Positions 7,100-15,328 of a stretch of 64,000 nucleotides of DNA are shown in pieces. The notes beneath the pieces were generated by a model. That model had not been told where the DNA came from. It was given only the letters and a program-made list of their open reading frames with translations, and ran no database searches. The DNA comes from Haloglomus halophilum (GTDB taxonomy: Archaea > Halobacteriota > Halobacteria > Halobacteriales > Haloarculaceae), in the NCBI RefSeq assembly GCF_024298885.1, contig NZ_CP101166.1, positions 3,905,149-3,969,148 on the forward strand. The letters run 5' to 3'. Position 1 is the stretch's first letter, and every line of letters begins with the position of its first letter. The position numbers were made by a program, and so were the translations under genes.

Positions 7100-8278
7100 C
7101 TAGTTCAGCTCGGTACCACAGTCCGGGCAGAACGCCGGGTCGTCGAGCGGCGACAGGTCGCCACCACACTCCCGACAGCGGTCGCGGTCGTCGAGCTTAC
7201 CGGTTTCCGATTCGTCTTCGGGGAGGCCTTTCGACTCGTCACCCTCAGAGGCCACCCTGTCGGTCGACGGCTGATCACCGGGGAGTGCGGCGTCATCGCT
7301 GGCCCTGAGCGCGTAGAGGGTACCGTCGGTGCCACCGACGTACACACTCCCGCCGGCTACCGCCGGTGTGGCCTTGACCCGGCTGTCGGTCTCGAAGCGC
7401 CACCGCTCCTCGCCGCTGTTCGCGGCCACCGCGTACAGATGGCCGTCGTGACTTCCGACGTAGACCGTTCCGGCGGCGATCGTCGGCCCGGCCCGGACGT
7501 ACAGGTCGGTCTCGAAGCGCCACCGCTCCTCGCCGCTGTTCGCGGCCACCGCGTACAGGTGGCCGTCGTCGCCTCCGAAGTAGACCGCGCCGCCCGAAAC
7601 GGCCGGCGGGGACCGGAGGTTCCGGCGGGTCTCGAAGCGCCACTGCTCCTCGCCGGTCGTCGCGGCCAACACGTACAGGGTGCCGTCCTCGCTCGGAGCG
7701 TACACCGTCCCGTCGGCCACCGCCGGCGAGCCGACGACGGGACCGTCGGTCACGAGATGCCACTGCTCCTCACCGGTCGCGGCGTCTATCGCGTACAGAT
7801 GGTCGTCGTACCCGCCGGCGTACACTGTCCCGTCGGCGACGGTCGGTGATGTCGCGATTCCACCGTCGGCCGCGAAACGCCACTGCTCCTCGCCGGTCGT
7901 CGCGTCCACCGCGTACAGATGGTCGTCGTTGCTCCCCAGGTAGACGGTCCCGGACGCGGCCGTCGGCGACCCGTGGATGGGGCCCCCGGTCTCGAAGCGC
8001 CACTGCTCCTCGCCAGTCACCGTGTCGATAGCGCGGAGCCCTCCCTTGCGTCCACCGACGTACACCGTCCCCGCCGTTACCGCCGGCCGGGAGGTCCCGT
8101 TGGTGAACGCGTGCCACTGCTCGGTGCCGTCCGTCGCGGACACCGCGTGCAGGTGCCGACCACTCCCGACGTACAGGGTCCCGTCCGCCGCTGCGAGCTG
8201 TTCTATCGGGTCACCGGTATCGAATCCCCACCGCTCCGTGCCGACGGTCCCGCTCCCGCTGTCGTCGTTCCGGCTCAT
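7100..8278 (-). CDS. PQQ/BamB-like beta-propeller repeat protein with C-terminal zinc ribbon
   Basis: A 392-residue protein of about eight repeats of some 40 residues, each with GTVYVG(S/G)..DG.LYAVDA.TGEEQWRFET-type sequence, the hallmark of PQQ-like WD/BamB propeller blades. No signal peptide, TAT motif or membrane segment is visible, so it is probably cytoplasmic. The C-terminus after a polar linker ends with a double CxxC zinc ribbon (CRECGGDL and CPDCGTEL). The function is unknown; such propellers usually bind proteins or ligands. The repeats are also nearly identical at DNA level (7385-7438 equals 7505-7558), so array length may vary between strains. Confidence 0.85.
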   Translation of the reverse strand: MSRNDDSGSGTVGTERWGFDTGDPIEQLAAADGTLYVGSGRHLHAVSATDGTEQWHAFTNGTSRPAVTAGTVYVGGRKGGLRAIDTVTGEEQWRFETGGPIHGSPTAASGTVYLGSNDDHLYAVDATTGEEQWRFAADGGIATSPTVADGTVYAGGYDDHLYAIDAATGEEQWHLVTDGPVVGSPAVADGTVYAPSEDGTLYVLAATTGEEQWRFETRRNLRSPPAVSGGAVYFGGDDGHLYAVAANSGEERWRFETDLYVRAGPTIAAGTVYVGSHDGHLYAVAANSGEERWRFETDSRVKATPAVAGGSVYVGGTDGTLYALRASDDAALPGDQPSTDRVASEGDESKGLPEDESETGKLDDRDRCRECGGDLSPLDDPAFCPDCGTELN

Positions 8279-8365
8279 CTGCCCGGGGTACGCGGGCCGC
8301 CGGCAAAAGTGGTCCTCCGGATGGCCGGCGGACGGCGGCAGCGCCGTCCGACAGCAGTCCTGTCG

Positions 8366-8629
8366 TCACTCGAACACGCGGCTCTCCTCCTCTAACATCT
8401 CGATGCCCCGGGCAACCTCGCTCGCCTGGTCCGGGGCGAGGGCGATCTCGACCTCGCTCCCGTCCTCGTCCTCGAAGGTGAGTTTGACCCGGCGGTCGCC
8501 GTACTCCCGGACATCGATGCCCTCGACGTCGTAGAGCTTCGCGGTGGCACTCCGGTTCGAGGCCCCCGCGTGCTTGATGGCGCCGTCTTTCAGCTCGAAC
8601 ATGAAATCCTCGAGGTCCAGCAGCAGCAT
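8366..8629 (-). CDS. conserved small haloarchaeal protein of unknown function
   Basis: 87 residues starting MLLLDLEDFMFELKDG. The body is a compact acidic alpha/beta protein (YDVEGIDVREYGDRRVKLTFEDEDG) with no motif I recognise. I chose the ATG at 8629 over one ten codons upstream because the conserved-looking hydrophobic start begins there. It is a monocistronic gene between the propeller gene and a bactofilin-like gene read in the same direction; the context gives no functional clue. Confidence 0.65.
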   Translation of the reverse strand: MLLLDLEDFMFELKDGAIKHAGASNRSATAKLYDVEGIDVREYGDRRVKLTFEDEDGSEVEIALAPDQASEVARGIEMLEEESRVFE

Positions 8630-8724
8630 GGGAGCGACCGCGTACCGCGGCCACCTCAACGTTGGCGTTCTGGTGGCTCACCGGTCGCCCCGCCCCCGGG
8701 TCTCGGGAGGTCGTCCGCACCCGG

Positions 8725-9771
8725 TCAGAGCGCGCTGGACTGCCGGGCGCGTCGGTCGCCCACCGACTCGTAGGCGACGTAGAGCCCGAGCGTAACGCTG
8801 CCCAGCCCCGCGACGACCAGGAGCAGGCGGACGAAATCACCGACGAGTGGAACGAGCGAGAGGACGGCCATCACGAGCACGCCGACGAGGAGTGCGAGAT
8901 AGCGGTCCTCGCGGGTCGTGTACGAGAGGACCCCCGACCCGAGCAGGTAGCGGCCGTAGATGCTCCCGACCCAGAGGAGCACGACGTACGCGGCCAGTCC
9001 AGCGAGCGCGAGCGGGAGACCGATGATGGTGAGCGCGGCCAGCGCCACGGCGAGAGGGATGCCGACGATGGCCGCCGCGCCCGCCGCCGCGACGCGCTCT
9101 GGTTGCTCCCCCACCGTCTCGACCGCGTCGCTCGCGAACGCCGGGAAGACGTACAGCAACAGGGACCCGGCGAGGAGGTCGGCGACGAGCAGGTACAGGG
9201 TGAACAACACCCCGCCGGCACCCGACAACGGCGGGAGGAGCGAGAGGTCACTCACGTGGCGGGCCCCGAGCGAGACGGTGCCCCCACGGTCGTCGAACTC
9301 GCCGACGTACGTCAGGAAGCCGTCGACATCGGCCGACGGAGCCAGCGTGACGGTTCCCGCCACCGTCGTGGCGTCGTCGTCGACCGTCCCCGCGAGGACG
9401 GCGCTCCCGGCGACGGCGCCGAACGACCCGCCGACCCGGCCGGATTCAGCTACCTCGACGTGGCCGGCGTACGTCACCGTGTTCCCGCCGGTGGACCCGG
9501 CGACGACGACGGACCCACCGAACGCTCTGACACGGCCGGTGACCGTCGCACCCTCCTCGATGACCACCCGGCCACCGAACGCGGTGAGGTCGCCCTCCAC
9601 GCGCCCACTGACGACCACGCGACCGGCGTACGCGGTGAACCCGGAGACCGTCTCGCCCTCCTGGACGACGACGGTGCCACCGAGTCGCTGCTGTGACTGT
9701 GCCGAGGCGACGCCGGCGAAGGTCGGGAGGACCAGCATGAGCATCAGTACGGCGACGAGGACCTGTCGCAT
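8725..9771 (-). CDS. bactofilin-like (polymer-forming) membrane protein
   Basis: 348 residues. An N-terminal signal peptide (RQVLVAVLMLMLVLPTFAG, then ASAQS) is followed by about 150 residues of short beta-helix repeats rich in G-x-V/V-x-G (GGTVVVQEGETVSGFTAYAG style), typical of bactofilin or polymer-forming cytoskeletal folds. The C-terminal half has four or five hydrophobic helices. The repeat domain should lie outside the membrane, unlike bacterial cytosolic bactofilins. The start at 9771 is chosen because it yields a clean signal peptide. A role in envelope organisation is inference. Confidence 0.8.
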   Translation of the reverse strand: MRQVLVAVLMLMLVLPTFAGVASAQSQQRLGGTVVVQEGETVSGFTAYAGRVVVSGRVEGDLTAFGGRVVIEEGATVTGRVRAFGGSVVVAGSTGGNTVTYAGHVEVAESGRVGGSFGAVAGSAVLAGTVDDDATTVAGTVTLAPSADVDGFLTYVGEFDDRGGTVSLGARHVSDLSLLPPLSGAGGVLFTLYLLVADLLAGSLLLYVFPAFASDAVETVGEQPERVAAAGAAAIVGIPLAVALAALTIIGLPLALAGLAAYVVLLWVGSIYGRYLLGSGVLSYTTREDRYLALLVGVLVMAVLSLVPLVGDFVRLLLVVAGLGSVTLGLYVAYESVGDRRARQSSAL

Positions 9772-9822
9772 ACCGGGAACGACCGGGCCTCCCACATAGC
9801 AGTTCTGACGTGGACGTGAGGC

Positions 9823-9996
9823 CTACACGACGAGCGTCACGAAGTAGGCCACGGTCAGCAGCACCAGCGTGAGCATGAGGAGGAGCTGACCGGTCGAGAA
9901 CGCCCCGTCGCTGTCGAGCGATGTCGGGGTCGCTGGTCCGGCATCACCGTCGTCGTGTGACGTGGCCGTCGCCTCGGAGGAACTCCTGGGGGACAT
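9823..9996 (-). CDS. small single-pass membrane protein
   Basis: 57 residues: a polar, Ser/Asp-rich N-terminus (MSPRSSSEATATSHDDGD) and one C-terminal hydrophobic helix (LLLMLTLVLLTVAYFVTLVV). I recognise no family. The ATG at 9996 is preferred to an upstream in-frame start at 10080 because the extra residues look like non-coding translation. It is in tandem with the bactofilin-like gene, separated by about 50 bp. Confidence 0.5.
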   Translation of the reverse strand: MSPRSSSEATATSHDDGDAGPATPTSLDSDGAFSTGQLLLMLTLVLLTVAYFVTLVV

Positions 9997-10093
9997 AGTG
10001 ACCACTGGCCGTTCGAGACCCAAAAGCGGACTGAAACCGCGAGCGGTCGGGCGGCCCGGCGACGTATGGGGGATGTCCACCCGGAACCGACCC

Positions 10094-10585
10094 TCAGAGC
10101 TCCGCCAGTGCGCGGTGGTAGAAGAGGCCCAGCACGAGATGCTGGCGCATCTCCGCGGCGATCCGCTCGCGGCAGGCCTCGGCGTCGTCGAGCTGGTACT
10201 CCTTGGTCCGGACCAGCTCGTGGCGCTCCAGCAGCCCCTCCTCCTCGAACTCGTGGAGCTGCGGGTACACCGTCCCCGGCGACAGGTCCGCGTCGAACAC
10301 TCGACCCAGGTCCTCCATCAGCCGCTTCCCGTTCGTCTCCGCCGACCGGTGGGCCACCAGGGTCAGCAGGATCTCACTCAGGTCACCCTTCACCGTCTCC
10401 TCGCTGAACGCGAACTCACCTGCCGGCGCGAACGACTCCAGCACCTCCGACAGGAACTCGTCCGCCGACTGCACCGAGTCGGGAGAGCCTTCCTCCTCGT
10501 CTCCTCCAGTTACCTCGGCGTAGAGGCGCTGTAAATCAGAGATCGAGCTATCTCCGTCCATGGTGTCGTCGGATCGCGATGACAT
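10094..10585 (-). CDS. PadR-like winged-helix regulator, copy 1
   Basis: 163 residues. A variable acidic N-terminus of about 60 residues precedes a winged-helix domain with the PadR-type segment DADLSPGTVYPQLHEFEEEGLLERHEL, where recognition helix and wing are clear. A C-terminal helix ends in LVLGLFYHRALAEL. A TATA-like run (GGGAATAAAAAC on the plus strand, 10608-10620) is about 27-33 nt upstream of the ATG, consistent with a leaderless mRNA. A near-identical paralogue lies at 40347-40832; 211 consecutive bases are the same. It sits at the left edge of the archaellum/taxis island, so control of that island is a reasonable guess. Confidence 0.82.
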   Translation of the reverse strand: MSSRSDDTMDGDSSISDLQRLYAEVTGGDEEEGSPDSVQSADEFLSEVLESFAPAGEFAFSEETVKGDLSEILLTLVAHRSAETNGKRLMEDLGRVFDADLSPGTVYPQLHEFEEEGLLERHELVRTKEYQLDDAEACRERIAAEMRQHLVLGLFYHRALAEL

Positions 10586-10631
10586 CGTGTGAGCGGGGGA
10601 TATCGAGGGGGAATAAAAACCCCCGAGGGGC

Positions 10632-10650
10632 GTTATCTGGCCATGAAAAC
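10632..10650. promoter_or_regulatory. candidate operator: GTTATC-N7-GAAAAC inverted repeat, copy 1
   Basis: Lies just upstream of the TATA element of the PadR-like gene at 10094-10585. The 16 bases TCTGGCCATGAAAACC closely match TCTGGTCGTGAAAACG at the same place upstream of the second PadR-like gene. Conservation of both sequence and position supports a binding site, most simply for the regulator itself. Confidence 0.55.
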
Positions 10651-10695
10651 CGCATTTATAATAGATGGGGCCGTCGCGGAGTGATCACGGGGGAT

Positions 10696-10719
10696 TTTAT
10701 CCCACATATGGGTGAAAAC
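10696..10719. promoter_or_regulatory. 24-bp near-palindrome TTTT-N2-CCCA-N4-TGGG-N2-AAAA
   Basis: Found in the intergenic region between the PadR-like gene and its upstream neighbour. It contains the GTGAAAAC half-site seen in the candidate operators. It could be an additional regulator site or a terminator stem for the gene at 10807-11238. Confidence 0.35.
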
Positions 10720-10806
10720 ATCCCTCCCCGTGTGTGACCTGTCCGGCACGCGCACGTCAGACGGCTGGGCCGGATTCCCGAGCATCCAGAGCAGGCGGGC
10801 GTGGGG

Positions 10807-11238
10807 TTACCGCTGGTGGGAACGGCGGGGGGAGCAGAGGACGAACAGGTCGGTCTCGGCGTCGGAGGGTGCCGAGCAGTGTGTGACCGTCCTTGCCATC
10901 CGGCGGTGGACATCCCGGGCGGCGACGGCTTCCCGCTGATCGACCTCGCCGGCAGCCTCTACCGACCGCCAGACGCTACCGGGGAGGTGGAACACGGCAC
11001 CCGGCATCTCGCACTGGACTGGGACCCCGACCGACCGGAGTTCCTCCTCCCGACGCTGGCCCTCGTGCTCGACCGTGGCCAGCACGGCCCGCAGCTCGCG
11101 TCGGGAGACTGGATGCTCGACCGAGACCTGTTCGATGAGTTCGCCGAAGTGCCACTCCACCGTCGCCCGCAGGTCGCAGCTGTCGGGTACCTCACCCCCC
11201 GTCGAGGAGGACCCACCGCCCGGACGCTCGGATGCCAT
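10807..11238 (-). CDS. conserved 143-residue protein, partner of the PadR-like gene, copy 1
   Basis: A soluble, mostly helical protein with no recognised domain. It is paralogous to the 141-residue protein at 38574-38999: both share the pattern LRA(T/A)V(E/D)W(H/Y)FG(E/D)L(I/V)(E/D)QV near the N-terminus and the HRRMAR(T/A) segment near the C-terminus. Both copies occur beside a copy of the PadR-like regulator, so the two genes may act together. A TATA-like ACTATTGAG about 25 nt upstream of the ATG suggests a leaderless mRNA. Confidence 0.65.
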   Translation of the reverse strand: MASERPGGGSSSTGGEVPDSCDLRATVEWHFGELIEQVSVEHPVSRRELRAVLATVEHEGQRREEELRSVGVPVQCEMPGAVFHLPGSVWRSVEAAGEVDQREAVAARDVHRRMARTVTHCSAPSDAETDLFVLCSPRRSHQR

Positions 11239-11338
11239 TACTCCTCGTCCGTATCCGTACTCAATAGTCCTCGGGGGGGTTACGCGACCCCGAAACCGGG
11301 TACAGAGTTATAACCCCCACCGCGCCGAGCGGGTCGGC

Positions 11339-11668
11339 TCAGGCCGTGTTGATGATGAGGAGGTTCCAGCCGGTCACCACGACGCCCGTGACCGCGAGCG
11401 CGAGCGGGAGCGCCACGCGCCCCGGCGTCCGGACGGACCGCCACACGAGATAGAACGCGGCGAGAACGATGCACTTCAGGCCGATGAGCCCCAGCGGTCC
11501 GAACGTCGCCAGTGCCGGTCCCGCGATAGGTCCCCCCTCCGCGACGTTCGGCGTCGAGAGCCCCCAGAGGGTTGCGACGGTGTCACCGACACCGTAGAGG
11601 AGGACCGCCGCGACCCAGAGCTGGGTGTCGCGGTCGCCGAGCCGTCTGACGGCACCCTCCGTGTTCAT
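11339..11668 (-). CDS. four-helix membrane protein of unknown function (DUF5658-like)
   Basis: 109 residues beginning MNTEGAVRRLGDRDTQLWVAA. Three to four hydrophobic helices span most of the length (AAVLLYGVGDTVATLWGL, IGLKCIVLAAFYLVW and the C-terminal WNLLIINTA helix). The pattern resembles small haloarchaeal DUF5658-type membrane proteins; I am not certain of that name. The ATG at 11668 is chosen because upstream in-frame residues are low-complexity and lack membrane character. Confidence 0.65.
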   Translation of the reverse strand: MNTEGAVRRLGDRDTQLWVAAVLLYGVGDTVATLWGLSTPNVAEGGPIAGPALATFGPLGLIGLKCIVLAAFYLVWRSVRTPGRVALPLALAVTGVVVTGWNLLIINTA

Positions 11669-11711
11669 GCGTGACTCGTACGCCGGAACGGTGGTAACGG
11701 CTTCGCCCACC

Positions 11712-11858
11712 TCACAGGACGAGCACGCTCGCAGCCAGTAGCGCGATGCCCATCGAGAGGGCAAAGAGCGCCAGGAAATCGACCGTCGGGGAGACGTACC
11801 CCTCTGGGGCCCGCTCTCCCGGTCTCCCCGCCTGCTTGAAGGATTCCTCGGTCGCCAT
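11712..11858 (-). CDS. 48-residue single-pass membrane protein
   Basis: A short frame starting MATEESFKQAGRPGERAP, a 23-residue polar N-terminus, then one hydrophobic helix (FLALFALSMGIALLAASVLVL) to the stop codon. It falls between two membrane and transducer genes, in a stretch otherwise without a gene. The shape (polar head, clean C-terminal helix) and the codon usage match haloarchaeal small membrane proteins, but no family is recognised. Confidence 0.5.
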   Translation of the reverse strand: MATEESFKQAGRPGERAPEGYVSPTVDFLALFALSMGIALLAASVLVL

Positions 11859-11995
11859 GGCAGGGATGTCGCCCCCCACCCTGAAGGTGACTCGCCGCGT
11901 TTCGAGTCTCGATTCGGGCCACGACCCCCTCGTCGACCGTTTCGAACGCTGAGTCCGTGCCGCGACTTATCACCGGTACTAGTGATGTCGGTGAC

Positions 11996-13723
11996 ATGCT
12001 TGGACTCGTCGAACGCATCCGCGCACGAATCGGTGGCCGTGAACGGCACCCACTCCGCAGTGACGGTGGTCAAGAGATGAACGGAGGGGAAAGCGCGACA
12101 GTCCTCGACTCGAGTACAGCGGACGGTACCGAGGAGCCGAACGCCTCGGCCGAGCCGGCCGAGCCGGATCCCCCGGCCGCACCCGAGGCGACATCGGGTA
12201 CGGCCGGAGCGCGGGACGGACCGACCGGGTCAGCGATGACCGACGGTTCGGAGCGCCCGAGCACCGAGACGACGACCGAGGCGGGGCCGATGGCGGCCGC
12301 CGGGCACGTACAGGTGCTCGATGCGCTGGGGGTGCCCGCGTTCGTCCTCGACGCCGACGGGACGGTGGCGGGCTGGAACGACGCCATCGAGGAGCTGACG
12401 GGGGCCACACGCGACGATGCCATCGGTCACGCCCACGTCTCGGAGCTGTTCTATCCCGACGGCCGGCGGGCGAAGACGCTCGCCGACAAGGTGACCGAGG
12501 CCCCCCAGCGCGCGGCCAGCGAGTTCGGCGTCGGGGTGAAGGACCCGTCGGTCCCGCGTTATGGCGACACCAGTACGATGGTCGACCAGTACGGGGAGGA
12601 GAAGCACATCGACTTCCACGCGACACCGCTGTACGACGGCGAGGAGTTCGTCGGCGTGCTGGAGGTGGTCATCGACCAGACCGAGGAGGTTCGCGAGCGC
12701 GAGGCCGTCGAGTCGCTCGTCGGCGAGGTGCGCGATACCGCCCACACCATCGGCGCGGGCGACCTCGACGCCCGTGTCACCCGCGATGACGAGTTCGCGA
12801 CCCTCGACGACGACCTGCTCGCGGTCGTCACCGCGGTCAACGAGATGGCCGACAACCTCGCCGGGCTCGTGGCGGAGGTGACCGAACAAACCCACGAACT
12901 CGAGACGGGCGCGGAGGCCGCCACGTCCGCGGCCGAGGCCATCTCCACGACGGTCACCGAGCAGAACGAGAGCCTGGAGGAGAGCGTCCACGAGATCCGG
13001 AACTTCTCGGCCGGGATGGAGGAGGTCGCGGCCACGGCCGACCGCGTCAACGACGCCACGACGACCGCCCGGGAGGCCGCGACCGACGGCCTCGAAGCCA
13101 GCGAGGAGGCTCGCGAGGCGACGACGGAGGTCGTCGAGATCGGTGACGAACTGGCCGAGAGCGTGGCCGCCCTCGACGAGAAGATGGACGACATCGAGGC
13201 CGTCACGGAGATCATCGCGGACGTGGCCGAGCAGACGAACCTGCTCGCGCTCAACGCCAACATCGAGGCTGCACGCGCGGGCGAGGAAGGTGCCGGCTTC
13301 GCCGTCGTCGCGGAGGAGGTCAAGAACCTCGCCGACCAGACCCAGGCCCACACCGAGGAGATCGGCGAGAGCCTGGCCGAACTCCAGTCCCGGACGGACG
13401 CGACCGCCGCGGCCACGGAGCGCTCGCACGACCGCATCGAGGCGGCAGAGGACAGCCTGAGCGAGGTGTTCGACTCGCTGGAGGCCATCGCCGAGGAGGT
13501 CGACGAGGCGGCCGACGGCGTCGCCGAGGTCGCACGCACGACCGACGACCAGGCCGCCCGCATCGAGGAGGTGACGGCCACCCTGGAGGCGACCCTCGAA
13601 CAGTCCGAACACGCCGGCGACCGCGCCGCCGACATCGTCAGCGTCACCGAGGAGCAGTCACAGCGCGTCGACGCGCTCGCGAACTACGTCGCAGACCTCT
13701 CGGTCGACGGAACCACCCAGTAG
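11996..13723 (+). CDS. soluble PAS-domain methyl-accepting transducer
   Basis: 575 residues. An acidic low-complexity region (about 20-100) is followed by a PAS domain (about 100-230; [22 protein letters not shown]), a HAMP-like linker and a long coiled-coil signalling domain with the hairpin tip [26 protein letters not shown] near residues 400-430. No membrane helix is visible, so it is a cytosolic taxis receptor that docks to CheA/CheW. The ligand is unknown; PAS could hold FAD or haem. Start chosen at 11996: a TATA-like CTTATCA lies about 28 nt upstream. It is transcribed toward the archaellin genes. Confidence 0.85.
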   Translation: MLGLVERIRARIGGRERHPLRSDGGQEMNGGESATVLDSSTADGTEEPNASAEPAEPDPPAAPEATSGTAGARDGPTGSAMTDGSERPSTETTTEAGPMAAAGHVQVLDALGVPAFVLDADGTVAGWNDAIEELTGATRDDAIGHAHVSELFYPDGRRAKTLADKVTEAPQRAASEFGVGVKDPSVPRYGDTSTMVDQYGEEKHIDFHATPLYDGEEFVGVLEVVIDQTEEVREREAVESLVGEVRDTAHTIGAGDLDARVTRDDEFATLDDDLLAVVTAVNEMADNLAGLVAEVTEQTHELETGAEAATSAAEAISTTVTEQNESLEESVHEIRNFSAGMEEVAATADRVNDATTTAREAATDGLEASEEAREATTEVVEIGDELAESVAALDEKMDDIEAVTEIIADVAEQTNLLALNANIEAARAGEEGAGFAVVAEEVKNLADQTQAHTEEIGESLAELQSRTDATAAATERSHDRIEAAEDSLSEVFDSLEAIAEEVDEAADGVAEVARTTDDQAARIEEVTATLEATLEQSEHAGDRAADIVSVTEEQSQRVDALANYVADLSVDGTTQ

Positions 13724-14192
13724 CACGAGGACCACTTCTCCGCGACGACGCGACAGGAAACCGTCGGTTCGGTTCTGCAAGCTCTTCGATAGCCTCGAGT
13801 TGCTCCCGGAGACACCTGCCCTATGCGTCACTCCGCACCGATGATTCGGTCCCCGTATTCTCGTCCCCACGCGTGGCGCGGGCCCGTACACGATGAAATC
13901 GAGACACTGGCCAGCAGCGACCGCCCCCCAGCAGGCCGTCGTGCCGACCGGGACCACCGATAGCCGGAGTGGTGCGGCTGCGAGCTGCACGACCCGTCGT
14001 CTCGTCCGAGAGAGTACTTAAATCATCGTTCTACTCCGGCTTCTCATTTTTAATAGTTTCCCCCCATTCCGTTTCGAACCTCGATACTGGCTTTAGTGGA
14101 GTAGGGTGGTTCGGTGGTGGTAACGCCCGGGGCCGTCCCCCAGCGCCGACACGCGTCGGCCCGGGACTGGCTGGGCGTCGAGTCAAAGTAAC
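13724..14192. promoter_or_regulatory. archaellin promoter and leader region
   Basis: A 469-bp stretch with no gene. AT-rich elements TACTTAAAT (14015-14023), TTTTTAATAG (14047-14056) and GCTTTAGTG (14090-14098) are possible TATA boxes; the last would give a leader of about 70 nt. The leader contains the stem-loop listed at 14126-14166. The upstream part, 13724-13990, shows nothing recognisable. Confidence 0.5.
14126..14166 (+). other. leader stem-loop with two exclusive pairings before the archaellin genes
   Basis: GCCGAC (14145-14150) can pair perfectly with GTCGGC (14155-14160). The same right arm, as CGGCCCGGG (14157-14165), can instead pair with CCCGGGGCCG upstream (14126-14135) with one bulge. 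The structure ends about 27 nt before the first archaellin ATG, so it may affect translation or mRNA stability. It is predicted by eye only. Confidence 0.4.
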
Positions 14193-14741
14193 ATGTTCGA
14201 AAACATCGAACGCGACGCGGACGAGCGCGGGCAGGTGGGAATCGGTACCCTCATCGTGTTCATCGCGCTGGTTCTCGTCGCCGCGATCGCCGCCGGTGTG
14301 CTCATCAACACCGCCGGCTTCCTGCAGAACCAGGCCGAATCGACCGGTGAAGAAAGTACACAACAGGTGTCGAATAACGTGGAGGTCCTGAGTGCGACCG
14401 GCTCAATGTCGAGCTCCGGTGGCCCAGTGGATACCGTCACAATCACGATTGGACTTGGGCCGGGTTCCGACCCTGTTAACATCGGTGAAACCCGGTTCGA
14501 ACTGCTTGATGAGCAGGCGAACGCAGTCCTCGGCAAAAATCTTGGCACCCCTGTAACGACCAATCTGGAAGAGGGCGACCGCGTTCAAGTCGAGTTCGAC
14601 CTCGATTCTGACTTCGCACAGAACCTCCAAGAGGGTGATGAAGCGGAGCTGACCCTCACGACTCCGGATGGCTCGCAAACGGTCGAGGTTCTGAACGTTC
14701 CGGACCCGTTCGACGGGAGCGGCAACGACGTGCGTCTATAA
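14193..14741 (+). CDS. arlA1: archaellin 1
   Basis: 182 residues. The class III signal peptide ends before [36 protein letters not shown] has charged residues up to the prepilin-peptidase cleavage site in front of GQVGIG. The conserved hydrophobic helix with [17 protein letters not shown] forms the filament core; the variable C-terminal domain is beta-rich and exposed. It is cleaved by PibD/ArlK, which is not in this window. First of three tandem archaellin genes; only four bases separate it from the next, and all three probably share one mRNA. Confidence 0.95.
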   Translation: MFENIERDADERGQVGIGTLIVFIALVLVAAIAAGVLINTAGFLQNQAESTGEESTQQVSNNVEVLSATGSMSSSGGPVDTVTITIGLGPGSDPVNIGETRFELLDEQANAVLGKNLGTPVTTNLEEGDRVQVEFDLDSDFAQNLQEGDEAELTLTTPDGSQTVEVLNVPDPFDGSGNDVRL

Positions 14742-14745
14742 AACA

Positions 14746-15324
14746 ATGTTCGAGACAATCAACAACTCAGACGAGGAGCGCGGGCAGGTGGGAATCGGTA
14801 CCCTCATCGTGTTCATCGCGCTCGTCTTGGTCGCGGCAATCGCCGCCGGTGTCCTCATTAACACCGCCGGCTTCCTGCAGAACCAGGCCGAGTCGACTGG
14901 ACAGGAGAGTAGCGATCAAGTGACGAACGGCGTGAATGTGGTCTCTGCCTCTGGCATCTCTGACGATGCCAATGATACGGTCGATAGATTCACTATTACC
15001 GTTTCGCAGTCACCAGGCGCAGACCCTATTGACCTGACCGACGCGAAGTTCGAGTACCTAGACGAATCCGCGACGACAGTCGATTCTACGGATGCAGACG
15101 TAAGCTTGAACGCGGTTAAAGGCGGTTCAACGACGCTTACACAATCGAGTGACCGCGTTGAGATTACTGTCAAGCTTCAAAATGGGCCGGGTTCAATTCC
15201 CGTAGGGGGACTGGACCCAGGCGATGAGGCAGAGTTCAAGATTATCACCAAATCCGGAGCTACGACCACAGAAGTCCTGAACGTCCCCGACCCAATCGGT
15301 GACGACAACGCAGTGGTGCTATAG
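14746..15324 (+). CDS. arlA2: archaellin 2
   Basis: 192 residues. Residues 1-60 match archaellin 1 almost exactly, including signal peptide and filament-core helix ([20 protein letters not shown]). The C-terminal domain is unrelated at sequence level apart from the closing segment [10 protein letters not shown]. Third-codon positions in the C-terminal half are visibly richer in A/T than in neighbours, suggesting a different history. Several Asn-x-Ser/Thr sites, such as NDT, could carry N-glycans as known for haloarchaeal archaellins. Confidence 0.94.
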   Translation: MFETINNSDEERGQVGIGTLIVFIALVLVAAIAAGVLINTAGFLQNQAESTGQESSDQVTNGVNVVSASGISDDANDTVDRFTITVSQSPGADPIDLTDAKFEYLDESATTVDSTDADVSLNAVKGGSTTLTQSSDRVEITVKLQNGPGSIPVGGLDPGDEAEFKIITKSGATTTEVLNVPDPIGDDNAVVL

Positions 15325-15328
15325 AACA

